Source of the DNA: Watersipora subatra
Taxonomy: Eukaryota > Bryozoa > Gymnolaemata > Cheilostomatida > Watersiporidae
Length of the DNA: 64,000 nucleotides
NCBI RefSeq assembly: GCF_963576615.1
Contig: NC_088711.1
Span: forward strand, 60,988,248-61,052,247
Direction: 5' to 3'
A model generated the notes under the pieces. The model saw nothing but the letters and a program-made list of their open reading frames with translations. It made no database searches and was not told the DNA's origin. This document shows, one piece after another, positions 1-10,500 of the stretch; within the stretch, counting starts at the first letter, position 1, and every line of letters begins with the position of its first letter. The translations under genes and the position numbers were made by a program.

Positions 1-90
1 ATAATATTGTGATCTTTCTAAAATTTAAATGGTCATCCATTTTAGAACAATTTTCTGATAGCAGTTTGAGAATCATCTTGCTTCTTAGGC

Positions 91-126
91 ACTTGAAAAT
101 CACTTGAAGTCAAGTGATTTTCAAGT
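91..126. repeat. Perfect 17-bp inverted repeat (hairpin)
   Basis: ACTTGAAAATCACTTGA at 91-107 is followed by a 2-base spacer and its exact reverse complement at 110-126. A further partial copy of the motif follows at 127-145. It lies upstream of the first recognisable pyrophosphatase exon, probably in its intron. I see no other feature in 1-467. Confidence 0.85.
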
Positions 127-467
127 CAAGTCACTTGAAAATCTAAAAGTCAAATAAGTTTTTAATCAGATTGTGGTTGTTATCTACTTTTAATAAAGGT
201 ACAATAGGCTAGCTATTATCTATAATGTGTTTCAACATTTTGATGAGAGTTGACCAAAAGTAATATCTATTTTTTCACACAAACGATGCCCATAATTGAC
301 AATTTCACCTCGTTAATGGTCCCATTGGTGAAACCACATGTAATTAGCCGACTACGTGTATCAATAGCGTTACTCTTGCTTCCATGGCTTTAGTTCATTG
401 TGTCAGTAAAAACTAGGTGTGTTTATCTGGTAATGTTCGATAAGGTAAGGTGTATTTTTCCCTGCAG

Positions 468-1084
468 GCGTGATAAGCAAACTAAATTATTGGCTGAGCA
501 AGGATTGGATTCAGACGTAACAACCCATAATGTATTCATTTCTCTTGTCGGTAAAGTTGGAAAAGTATCAGAAGTATTGTGAGTATTCCCTACCCATTAT
601 TTCTTGTTATTGTTTTATCTACATTTTTTTCAAAGATAGAGAATTTTCCATTCACACTTTTTTAAAACGGCAGCGATGCTTGATGTGAACCTGTTAGTAT
701 GATTGATCAATTACCATTAGATGTGATTTGAAAAAAAAATTTAATGGTAGATAAGCAGCCATGTCCTTGTTAAATTAAATTCTTTCTATTTTTCAAATAA
801 CATTCCTTCATTTTGAAGTAGCACAACTTCCTTTTTGCAGTCAGTGGAAGAGTGAAGTAAAAGTTGGAGCTCCAGAACTCAGCCCACAAGAGAGAAAAAC
901 TTTGGAGGAAGAAATGGGTGATGCTGCTGCATATCTTGTGCGGCTATCTCAGCAATGCCATGTTGATTTACCCGCCGTTGTTTTAGACAAGCTTGAACGC
1001 AATGCAGTCAAATATCCGGTGGATAAATCTCATGGTTCTTCAGCAAAATATACCAAATATTCTCAAGACTATCAACTTTCCTAA
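468..1084 (+). CDS. DCTPP1-like: dCTP pyrophosphatase 1-like protein, copy 1 (last two exons; degenerate metal site)
   Basis: Two exons, 468-578 and 841-1084, are joined by a GTGAGT donor and a TTTTTGCAG acceptor. They encode most of an all-alpha NTP pyrophosphatase (MazG-fold) domain. In this family DCTPP1 hydrolyses dCTP and modified dCTPs to the monophosphate and pyrophosphate, cleansing the nucleotide pool. Family landmarks seen are SEVFQWKSE, the helix EEEMGDAAAYLVRL, CHVDLPAVVLDKLERN and the C-terminal KYP...SSAKYTKY tail. The first Mg-binding helix reads GKVGK instead of the family GEVGE, so two of the four metal-ligand glutamates are lysines; the E and D of EEEMGD remain. The exon opens in phase 2 (AG|G), so a 5' exon lies upstream of the window. 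AATAAA at 1233 is a likely poly(A) signal. The copy is probably catalytically dead or impaired. Identity is confident, function is not. Confidence 0.82.
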
Positions 1085-1770
1085 GCTAACACTTTAGTGC
1101 CTACTAAGAAACTCCAATCGCATAAGCTACTGATATTCCACTGTTACTTTTTCAACATAGTGTTTGCATAGTATGTATACTATAAATTTATATCTTTCAT
1201 AGTCATCTTTTTTACCTGTTATATTCTTTCAAAATAAAGAAATTGAAAAAAATTTCATTGTAATTTTTTGTGTGAATATACAAAGCATCTATGGCACATT
1301 CCTCAATCCCATGATGCATCACAATTGAATAACACAGTAGTAAGAGTAATTAAGTGGTGCGTCTCTAAGAGATTCTCTCTAGTCACTTAGCCCATGAAAA
1401 TATTTCAGCTTTAGATTTTCTACAAAGCTGAGTAAAAGAGTTGGTGTCTGTCTGATAAAAGGGCTTTGCCGTTTAGTTTAAGTTTATATCTCTCATCAGA
1501 GAACCGCAAACCTGCCCATCCTTGGAAACTTTTGTCATATATTGACAGGTTACTAGGCTATGTGCAAAATAAGTTGGTCACTCGACTAAATTACATAACC
1601 AGAGCCACATATTGCGGTAAAACATTGAAATGCCCTAGAAATTAATATGCTTTTACAATGCTGTTTTTTACTGGAATAAATTAAATTATGCATTGTTTCT
1701 TATGTTAGTTCAATGTTTGTTCAACCATTGTTCCAAGCATAGACCAATTAACTATACTAGACTGGCAATC
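1085..1770. other. Spacer after pyrophosphatase copy 1
   Basis: AATAAA lies at 1233-1238 within the presumed 3' untranslated region. I see no coding exon, RNA gene or clear repeat in the remainder. Confidence 0.5.
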
Positions 1771-1772
1771 TA

Positions 1773-2595
1773 AAGCCGTGGTCACACGGGCACCGAACCG
1801 AACTAAATGACGCAAAACGACGTCGTTTTCAGCTCTAAAAAGTTCGGCTGAGGACATTTCTTACCGAAACGAACTATTTCGGTACTGCTCGAAATTTCGT
1901 GCCGAACCCTTGCTCTTATTGGCTGGTTAAAATTCTAGAATTCTAGCGAGCACGTGTCACATTTCTTCTTACGTGCGTGTGAGTAAAGTTAAAAAAAAAT
2001 GGGACGATACTTTTATTTCGTTAAATAAACAACATGAAGCAATTTACGACAAGGTTCACCCGGACTTGTGATTGGGTTGCATAAATGTAAGATGTTGCAC
2101 TTAAGTTTTGCATAAATGTAAGGGAATGGTTGTGATTTTCTTTCGTGTGGAATATAAGTAATGTGTCATAATCATCCTGATGAAGTATCGTTGACTGATT
2201 TATTTATGTAAAACCACAGTACTATGATAAAGACTGATTTTGTTTGTTATGTACTCAGCATAGAAAAACATTCATATATTAATAAAAAAAATATAATTAT
2301 GTTGATGGGAAGGGTTAGCAAAATCTTTGTATCGAGTGATTTATTTTGAGCAGCTGAACGATCTTCTGATAAATCTGCTGTGTAATTATAATTGTTCCTC
2401 AAAGTTTTTTGTTTACAATAGAAATATTTAACTCAAATACATAAAAACTACTAATGAAACCGTGTCTTGTCTCTATACGTATGGTATCTAAGAAGCGAAG
2501 TTACTTCGGTGGCCGTGTGACATGTGCCCCGAACCGAACCAGCCTCCGAACCGAACCGATCCTACGTCGGTTCGGTGCTCGTGTGATCACGCCTT
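1773..2595. mobile_element. Non-autonomous DNA transposon (MITE-like) with about 28-bp TIRs
   Basis: The left end, CCGTGGTCACACGGGCACCG, matches the reverse complement of the right end, GCGTGATCACACGAGCACCG, and the similarity continues inward for several bases. TA dinucleotides at 1771-1772 and 2596-2597 fit a TA target duplication. No transposase reading frame is visible inside. It separates the two pyrophosphatase copies. Confidence 0.75.
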
Positions 2596-2597
2596 TA

Positions 2598-2984
2598 TGC
2601 ATCACAGCTCAGCATTGTGTCCTACTTGAATAGCCACATTCATAGTATAGTTAATAGGTATATGGTTCCAAGTTTGAGCAATCTACTTCATTGAAGAGTA
2701 ATAAGTTCTTCTCTATCATGTTACCAACGTAAAGTGCCTTAACATACCATGTCCAAGGTATCTGCCAAGATCTTTTAACATTAACATAGTGAGCTAATTT
2801 TTACGGTCTGATCACCACTAATTTAAAAAACATTTGTGAAAACTAAAAAGGATGTGTAAGAGGAAGTGACTCAGCTAGAGAAAGTCCACAGATCTTGTGC
2901 TGCGTTTTCGATTTTTATGATGCGGTAGATATAAATGAGTACATTCTAAAACTTGTCTCATGGATTTCTGCTTTGTATATATAG
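2598..2984. other. Spacer or intron before pyrophosphatase copy 2
   Basis: I searched this stretch for a first exon for copy 2 that would end in phase 2 and found none. No other feature is visible. Confidence 0.4.
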
Positions 2985-4010
2985 GCGGATTGCCCAGCAT
3001 AAATTCAGTGGTGAGAGGAATTGGCACCAGTTTCATACTCCACGAAATATTCTTTGTGCCTTAGTGGGAGAGGTGGGCGAGTTGGCGGAAGTTTTGTAAG
3101 TCTTACTACTTCATACCTGTTGTAATTTCAGTGGCAGACTTTTTATCATAGCATACATCCGATTAATGTGCATGATAGAAGCATTACTAATTGAATTGAA
3201 TTCAAAAGCTGGTCAATGTTGTTTGGATTATCAAGAGTCATTGGTTACACTGCGTAAAATTATAAATGCTAATTCTTTCAAAAATGAACTGAAGCGCTAC
3301 CTCAGACAACCAGACTAACTAGACAGACTTGTGCTGACCCTACTTTCAGGTTCCGCACCTTGCTATTGCGCACAGGGACCTCATCATCACCTTCCCTGGA
3401 GTGACATTTTTTTTCTATTTCTCTTTTCCTTTTATACTGTAAGAAACACTCTTCATATTATTTTTTGGAGTTATATTATAGATGAAAATAAACAAATATA
3501 TAAATAATATAAAAATTGTGAGCATTGGTTTAAAGATTAGCAGTAGCAGTCGCAACACTTGAAACTATTCAGGCATGGACCAATTTAAAGTATAAGCGAA
3601 TTGGTGACATGGTTAAAAATCACAGCTTATTTGTTACTTTTTAATCTGAATTCAAGATTTTGTCTCCTTCAATTGGTTGCCCAAACCTTGAAAACCTGTT
3701 GAAGTGATGTTGTTACTTTTTATTTGGTCACCTTCGTTAGGGACAATTTGTAGCTCATCACTGTCTTTTTTGCTATCATTGTTGATTCGCAATAAGATTT
3801 TAATCTATTCGTTGCTTACTGTATAGCCGGTTATGTTTTAGTCAAGGCAAAAGGGAAGTGAAGGAAGGAGCCCCAGAACTAACTGAAGACGAGCGGGTCA
3901 ACTTGGGTCATGAGATAAGTGATGTGCTTATATATATGGTCAGGCTGGCCCAGTTGTGTCACGTTGATCTGCCAAAAGTGCTAGAAGCCAAGCTTGAAAA
4001 CAATGTCTAA
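2985..4010 (+). CDS. DCTPP1-like: dCTP pyrophosphatase 1-like protein, copy 2 (two exons; intact metal site, short C-terminus)
   Basis: Exons 2985-3094 and 3842-4010 have the same phases as copy 1 and encode a second MazG-fold domain. Visible are RNWHQFHTPRNILCALVGEV, the metal-binding GEVGELAEVF, REVKEGAPEL, then GHEISDVLIYMVRLAQLCHV and ending LEAKLENNV. All four metal ligands (both E of GEVGE, then E and D of EISD) are present. The reading frame stops right after the helix, so the KYP...KYT tail of copy 1 and vertebrate DCTPP1 is missing. No first exon was found between the copies. The pair may be two genes, or alternative terminal exon pairs of one gene, because both acceptors accept the same upstream phase. 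AATAAA at 4256 is the likely poly(A) signal. Confidence 0.85.
3255..3440 (+). mobile_element. Possible 3' fragment of a non-LTR retrotransposon
   Basis: Inside the copy 2 intron a short frame reads SFKNELKRYLRQPD then stop, followed by a pyrimidine-rich tail. This resembles the C-terminal end of LINE reverse-transcriptase ORFs, but it is too short for certainty. Confidence 0.3.
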
Positions 4011-4132
4011 TGCTCATGATCAAAGACAAATGACTCAAGGTCGGATATCACCGACCATAAGTCTGAACTAACTCTCAAACAGTAAAGTGATATTACAGAG
4101 ATAGCTTTAGTTTATGTGTATCAGACAACCTT

Positions 4133-4261
4133 TTTATTACAGCACACTTATGACTCCATTAGTATATCATAGACATATAATTTTATGTATGTTTGTCTAA
4201 AGTGCATACACATCTGAGTTAAAATTCATACGAAACGTAAGAAATATACCTGCGAAATAAA
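4133..4261. promoter_or_regulatory. Crossing poly(A) signals of convergent genes
   Basis: The plus strand has AATAAA at 4256-4261 and the minus strand has AATAAA (TTTATT on plus) at 4133-4138. Each signal lies beyond the other one, so the 3' UTRs of pyrophosphatase copy 2 and DRC10 would overlap by more than 120 bases. Confidence 0.5.
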
Positions 4262-4281
4262 ACAAACTCAAAACTTGTCTT

Positions 4282-6997
4282 TTATTTTTTGCTCTTCTTT
4301 CCTTTTTTATTTTTCTGTTTAAGGGCTTTGCGAACTTTGTATGACCTCCAAACAGCCTGAATAGTAGTGGCAGCTTTTATCATGAGTGACATTTCTCTCT
4401 CAGCGGTCTCTCTCTCCTCTTTGGCCTTGTTACGGGCTTCTGTGATGGTCTTGTACTCGCTCTGAAAGACAAATGCGATCATAGTTGATACAAACAGAAG
4501 GTACTAATCATGCCAGTTTTAGTACAGGTTGCACAGGTTTTAGACAACTCACTATACAGCAGTAAATTTGGTCTTCTATTCGCCCTTGCACGTTAATCCA
4601 CTGTCGGTACTATTGGTTATTTCATGGACCATTGCGCAAAACATTCAGAATTTTCTTTATCCAGTTCTTAGTAGTCAAATGTTTAGTAAGTTAAACATGT
4701 CACAACCTCCTTAAATATAAATGCTACTGTCGAATCATTCGCAAAATTCAGTCGGGGTTTGCAATTGTATGATGTATATCCAGGGGTCAAGTAGGTGGCT
4801 ATCTGATGCAAGAGGTTCTCAGTTTATTCTTAAGAGAGTTAGGCCCAATTGCTCTGTTTAAGACATTGATTATAAGACTACTAACTCCATTTAAGATTTC
4901 AATGAAGTTGTGTGATTGCAGTCGAACTTTAGTTTGCTTCAATTATTGTTGCATTTATAATTGTAGTTTATTAAGCAAGAGAGATTTAAAAATTTTGAAT
5001 GACTTTGTACAAAAGTGACAATTTTAGATATCACTTTAATATTAGAATAATAGGGGTACAATCGAGCAGTTAAGCCATAGCATCACAAAATTACCATGGA
5101 AACTTGGTGGCATTAATGTAAAAAATTTGTTTGATTGGCTATTCATGCTGATGTCACTGCTCATAAAGCCTGCCGGCACTGAAACATTCAGTACATCTGG
5201 CAATTAATTAATTTTGGGAGTTGTCTTCTTTTGTTAGTCTGTTTCTATTGTCAATGTTGGTTATAATTTATTGCCAGTCTGTCTTTGAGCCATTTGATCA
5301 GAACGCACATCTTGAGGATGATTACTTACCTCTAAGGTCTTAAATCTTTCCTCTAATTCATTGAGCTGTTTTTTCTCTTCTGTATAAACACCATCAATCT
5401 CTTCAAACTCATCCTGTTTCTCACCCATATCCTGGTCGTACTTCTGGATCCAGTTCTCCACTTCAGTTTCTATCTTCCATTTTTTCTACACAGCAAAGGA
5501 TTGTATTTGAGCATCATTTTCTTTTTATCCCAGTCTAAAGTTTTAAGCTAGCCATGTGCCACAAATTTGTATCAAAAACCTCAACCTACCCTTCGAAGAG
5601 TCTGCTCTTCCTCTCGGTGCTCAGAGGTTAGATTGTCGTGTTTCGCTTTCAGCTCATTGTGCTCTGCTGTCAGTTTCTCCTTCTTGCCTTCACTGTTCTT
5701 CGAATCAGCAGCCTCCTGCTTCTCAGCCTCTGTCTTAGTTCGTTTAATCTCTTCTTCTGTGGCTTTTTCTAGCATGTGAAGGTCATTCTGTAAAGCGCAC
5801 AAACATGGTCAATCACAAAAGTATTATAATCGGAATTAAGTTGGTGCAGCCTGATCATTGTGAGTGACTTGAAGAGCATCCAATAATATTACAAAAAATA
5901 ATGTTTCTATGAATAATAATAATGATATTGTTGATGACTTGTTTTACAACTTATCATCTTTGAGATTATTTTCAAAATCTTGAAACCTACCTGCAACTTT
6001 CTTATGATGTCATTTTTTAGCCTGATTTCATGGTCCTTCCCTTCATTAGCTATACGCAACTGTTCTTCCAGAGTCTCGATAACCACGGCATTTTGTCTCT
6101 CTTGGGCTGACACCTGAAAGAGTCAATTTATTAGCAATTTGGAGTGCATTGATCTCTGTTGTATCTCAAATAGCAAAATATTTATGCAGTATTTACTTGT
6201 GAAAGATAGCGCATTTTCTCTTTTTCCTCCAGTGGGGTCATGAGCAGCTTTTCCATTAACACATCACGGAGTTCGTTCAACTGCGTCGTAAAAAACAACC
6301 CTTCTCGGGACCGACTGTTCCCAACTTCGCAGACAAGCATGTTGGCCACACCAGGATGTAGATTCATTACCCTCATCATATTTTTTATGTTTATCTGTAG
6401 TTCTAGTTCAACCATCTTTATTTGGGTGATAATATTCTCTAGTTGTTCGTTCAAATCTGCCGATGCAGATTCCTTTGCGGGTGACTGTCTATACCGCGTG
6501 CTTCCGCGGCTGCCAAGATTCCGGGATGTTGGTCTAGATGTTGGTGGGCTTGGTTGCTGTTTGGGCGCTTCCTGTGGGTCATCTGTGGTCATATCTGAGT
6601 TGCTGATGCGTAGTCCAATATCCGTATGCTTCAGCTCTAATGCGACAAACTTGGCATGAAATTTTTTGTGCTCTGCAAGACATTCAGCAACTTCTTGAGG
6701 TACCATTGAAGAGAACTTGTCTAGGTTTTTGATAATGTGAGGAAGCGCTGCAACAATGTCACATCTTCTTTTTGTATCTTCAAGCACACACATCACTCGC
6801 TGAGATTCTATTGTGGTGAGTTTTTTCTTAGCTGGTTCCAATGCTCTCAGAGGATCAAGCTTTATTTTGTTTCTTTTTGCGGCAGCTGATGGTGATGCTG
6901 GTAGAGGCTGAGAACCAAGAGGAAGTCTCATTTGAATAGTTTCTAGTGGCTGAACCTCTGTCAAAGTTGTCATCTTTGCCGTTTTCTTCTTGCTCAC
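4282..6997 (-). CDS. DRC10 (IQCD): Dynein regulatory complex subunit 10 (IQ-motif protein D homologue)
   Basis: Five minus-strand exons, 6197-6973 (or to 6997), 5991-6113, 5590-5787, 5330-5485 and 4282-4461, all have consensus junctions. DRC10 is a subunit of the nexin-dynein regulatory complex of motile axonemes. Evidence in order: [15 protein letters not shown] near the N-terminus; a Ser/Pro-rich linker; [20 protein letters not shown]; long coiled coil through exons 2-4, including [12 protein letters not shown]; the highly conserved [20 protein letters not shown]; and a C-terminal IQ motif [18 protein letters not shown] with a lysine-rich tail. Length is about 440 residues, close to the human protein. 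The first ATG is at 6971-6973. The frame is open for some codons upstream without a methionine, and an AG precedes 6997, so a small 5' exon is possible. It is convergent with the pyrophosphatase; a reverse AATAAA at 4133-4138 implies overlapping 3' UTRs. Confidence 0.93.
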
Positions 6998-7526
6998 CTC
7001 GAAATTACAAAAAAACGATAATTCAGCTGAATGCCTAGGTGGATAGCCTGAGCAGTTGGATTATTGATCAATCACCCAGCCAACGGTCACGTGGCCATTA
7101 ACGTCAGCGTAGCTGTAGTTTTGAGTTTCTATACGGTCTAATAACTTCTACGTCGACATAAATTGTAACATTTATAATTCACAGTCTATATATTTGTTAG
7201 CCGTGACATAGACTTATTTTATGTAACTTTTTATTTGTGGCTAAGGTAAAGGTCATACGGTTCTAAAATCGGTTTTAGAAGTTAGATAAAAATCGGTGTT
7301 GCGCGTGTTTTTTTGGCAGTTGCACTTGATATGCTATAATTGCACGGTTGGCATTAACCTAAAACATCATCATTAAATATCAACAAGAAAAATTTCAAAT
7401 AGATATAAATTCAATAAACGCCAAGCTTACAATTTTAGTTGTTGATTCGTCTGCGTTTACCACGTTAGAACGATGAGTGGCTATGCATATTTTAAAGAAT
7501 CGGTAAAGCAGTACTATTGAACTTTA
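6998..7526. promoter_or_regulatory. Divergent intergenic region between DRC10 and TPC1
   Basis: About 530 bases separate the DRC10 N-terminus (minus) from the TPC1 start codon (plus), so they probably share a bidirectional promoter. A small inverted repeat TTCTAAAA..TTTTAGAA lies at about 7261-7278. I could not assign a TATA box with confidence. Confidence 0.4.
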
Positions 7527-7590
7527 ATGGATTTGAAGTATATTGATCGGTCTCCGCTCATTGATTCAACTGAGCCAGAATCTTCTGACG
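7527..7590 (+). CDS. TPCN1-like: TPC1 exon 1 (start codon)
   Basis: ATG is followed by 21 codons containing [15 protein letters not shown], an acidic cytosolic N-terminus, ending G|GTAAGA in phase 1. The phase matches the next exon at 10303. The vertebrate N-terminus is poorly conserved, so support comes from phase and position. Confidence 0.65.
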
Positions 7591-10500
7591 GTAAGACGAA
7601 TAATTTGCTGCTTTGGATAAGTGATAACAACACTGTTGTTTATTGTTTTAAGCGGCCTAGTTTTTGTGCAATTGGTCGTGCTTTAGCAAACCGTATTTTA
7701 CTGAAGCAGTAGGCCTAAAGGTGTAGGCAGAGGAGTCTAATGCATACGAGTCATGAATTTTTGAGCAACATATATGTCAGATCAATTTTCTGTAAAAGAT
7801 GAAATATTATAGTTTCTCAAAGACAAGAGTTTAGCTCTCATAGTTTAGCTTTTTGGTCTATTGCAGAAATTTATGTAATATTGTCACTAGTATAGCGCGA
7901 AACTACTTGATTTGCTGCAAAGTATTTCTCGTGTGCTCGTTTTAAACCATTTGCCCATCATATTATAAAAGCAACTAACAGTCATCCAGTGAGCTACTTG
8001 TTTGGCTAATTCTATTAAGATGTACCCATGGTTAATTTAACATGCTGAAGAATACTCGTACAACAAAAAGAGGTCACTGATTAGAGCCAGCAGCAAGTAT
8101 TGTAGCTGGTAGATGTTGGAAAAGGAGGAAGAACAACATTTGGTCTATAGAATTCATGCTGAACTAATTGCCGTAAAATTGTATGTGATTTTTCGTTTTG
8201 ATTCTTTTGTTTCACAACTTTGTTAATCAAATAAATAATCATAGTACCACACTAGAATAATATTTCTTTAAAGTTTTTAGAGTATTGCACAACTAAACCT
8301 CTTACTTTTATTTGATAATATAAGTACTTCTATGAATACTTCTATTAGTACTTCTATGTATACTTCTATGAGTACTTCTATGTCAACATGTCAGCAATTT
8401 TCAAACATTCCCTGTAAAAGTATGTGAATATTTCACGCTTTTTATTGTAAATTTTCATTTCACTTCTGCGTTACTTTTCACTTTATCATTTACACAGCCA
8501 GGTGATTCTGATTAGCTGTGACTAAAAATGGCTGTGACATCAGTTTGTGAAAGCAAAATTGTTCCATAGGCTAATCGAAAGTTCTGTACAATGGCAAAAT
8601 GAAGCGGGTTCTCAGATAGTATGCGCCCACTTATATGAGGAGAGGTCTAGCACTCTGTATGGAACCCTAATGAACACTAATGCAGTAAAGCATAATCTTA
8701 ATGGCTTTACTGGTCTTAGCTCATCAACGTCACAAAAACCTTTCAAGGCTGTCTAATGTACATCATATAAACAGTCAGAGACATAGACACTTTCAACAAG
8801 AGCATCCTATATGATTGTCAAATTCTTAAGCATTTTAAATATAATAAATTGGTATATATCAGTCTTATAGTGTGCTTTGTAAACATGACTCTAGAATATC
8901 AGATTTTGTATATTCTGAAATCTGAAATTTCAATCTTCATTTTTGTGCAATGACGTCACCAAGTTCAAGAAGAAAGGTTGCGTTATTCAAGCACACTGTG
9001 TATGCTACAAAATTTAGATGTGTGAGCTACGAAGGAACTTAAATGAGTAGCCACATACCAACCCAACGAATCTTGTTATGTCAGAAACATTGGTTTAAAA
9101 AACGGTCATTGTAACAGAAGCTCAAAAACTTGGCTACCAAATGGCTATGGTTGCGCACTAGTTGGATTGATCAATTGCACTTAAAGCTCGCATTTGATTG
9201 GATGATATAGTATCACTGATTGTACTAGTTATTTTCTCACAAATAATTGCATGTTCAGGACACAACAAATTTAATCACCTAACCATCAGACAGCAAATAG
9301 TTCGAACGGGTTCCTTGTTTGGAGTTCTGATTGGTGTGGTTGCTCTTAGCAAACTGATTGCTTCGGGTGAGATAAGCTCCCTTTGGAAGCTTTTTAGCAG
9401 TTTTCGTTTGGCCATGAATATAGAGAGTCGACATCAAGCAGCTGATATGCAGTCTTGATTGTTTTTTGTATTCACTCTGATTATTACATTAGCATGATAA
9501 GTTTTCGTATGCACCAATGAAAACTTGTATCAACTTCATCCGTCCCATATTGGACCCTGCATAGTGAAAGAAGCCTGCATAATGCAAATATGGATGATTC
9601 CATTTGCGCGTGTTCCTTGGAAAGCTTGTCTCAACTTAGGATGTACGTTTTATCTTCACCTTTAGTAAGTTCCTTCTCTAATCAATTTGATGATTTGCAG
9701 AGTTATAATGAGAATCTAATCACCACAGCGATTTCTTCACTATCCATTGAAGTATTGACTATTCGCAAGAACAAAGATTTTGACAGGAAAATCTCTGAAG
9801 ACTTTAATTTGAGAGAAATCATATATAGAGCCATGGCTGTTTCAGCTCATATTTTAGATATGTTTTAGTTTCTGTCCGGTTCCACTCTAAAGTCTCTGAA
9901 GCAATGTGTACTAACAATTATACTAAATGGTCATAAAGTGAGGTTTTGTTATACTACTGTCTGGTAGCACCCTGGCAGTATGGTCTGCCATGAGAGATCA
10001 TCAGATGTAATAACTTACAATTATTCTGGAATTATTGTTGATCGGTGCAGTTGTTGAAGAGTCGGTTGACCATGCTAAAAGTCATGAGTTCGAATCCCAT
10101 GCCATGCAATCTTTTTATAGCCCTCTGTTGCAGCTTCAGACTGCTAGACAAGGCTCTTATTATAGTAAGGTTTGGAAGTTATTTTAGACTGAGTTCTGAT
10201 GGTTTGTCTAAAGTTTATATATTGGTTAACGTCTTATCACAGATCATCAGGGACAAAGTCAATATTAACGCACATTTAATCTTTATGCTCATTTTCATAT
10301 AGTTGCTGATGACCATGCCATTGAGTCTGGGAACATAGCTGCTAGCAGCCCGCATCGTCTCCGCTCCCGCATTGAGGGTAATGGGCTACAGGAAGCTCAA
10401 CCGAATCGCTTCCTGCGAGGCGAACAATGGATGATGAATTATCAGGAGGCTGCCATTTACCTTGAGGAAGGAGTCAACAATGAAAAATTCGACACACATC

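Noticed and set aside
6240-6659. 139-codon plus-strand frame
   Set aside because: Antisense shadow of DRC10 exon 1.
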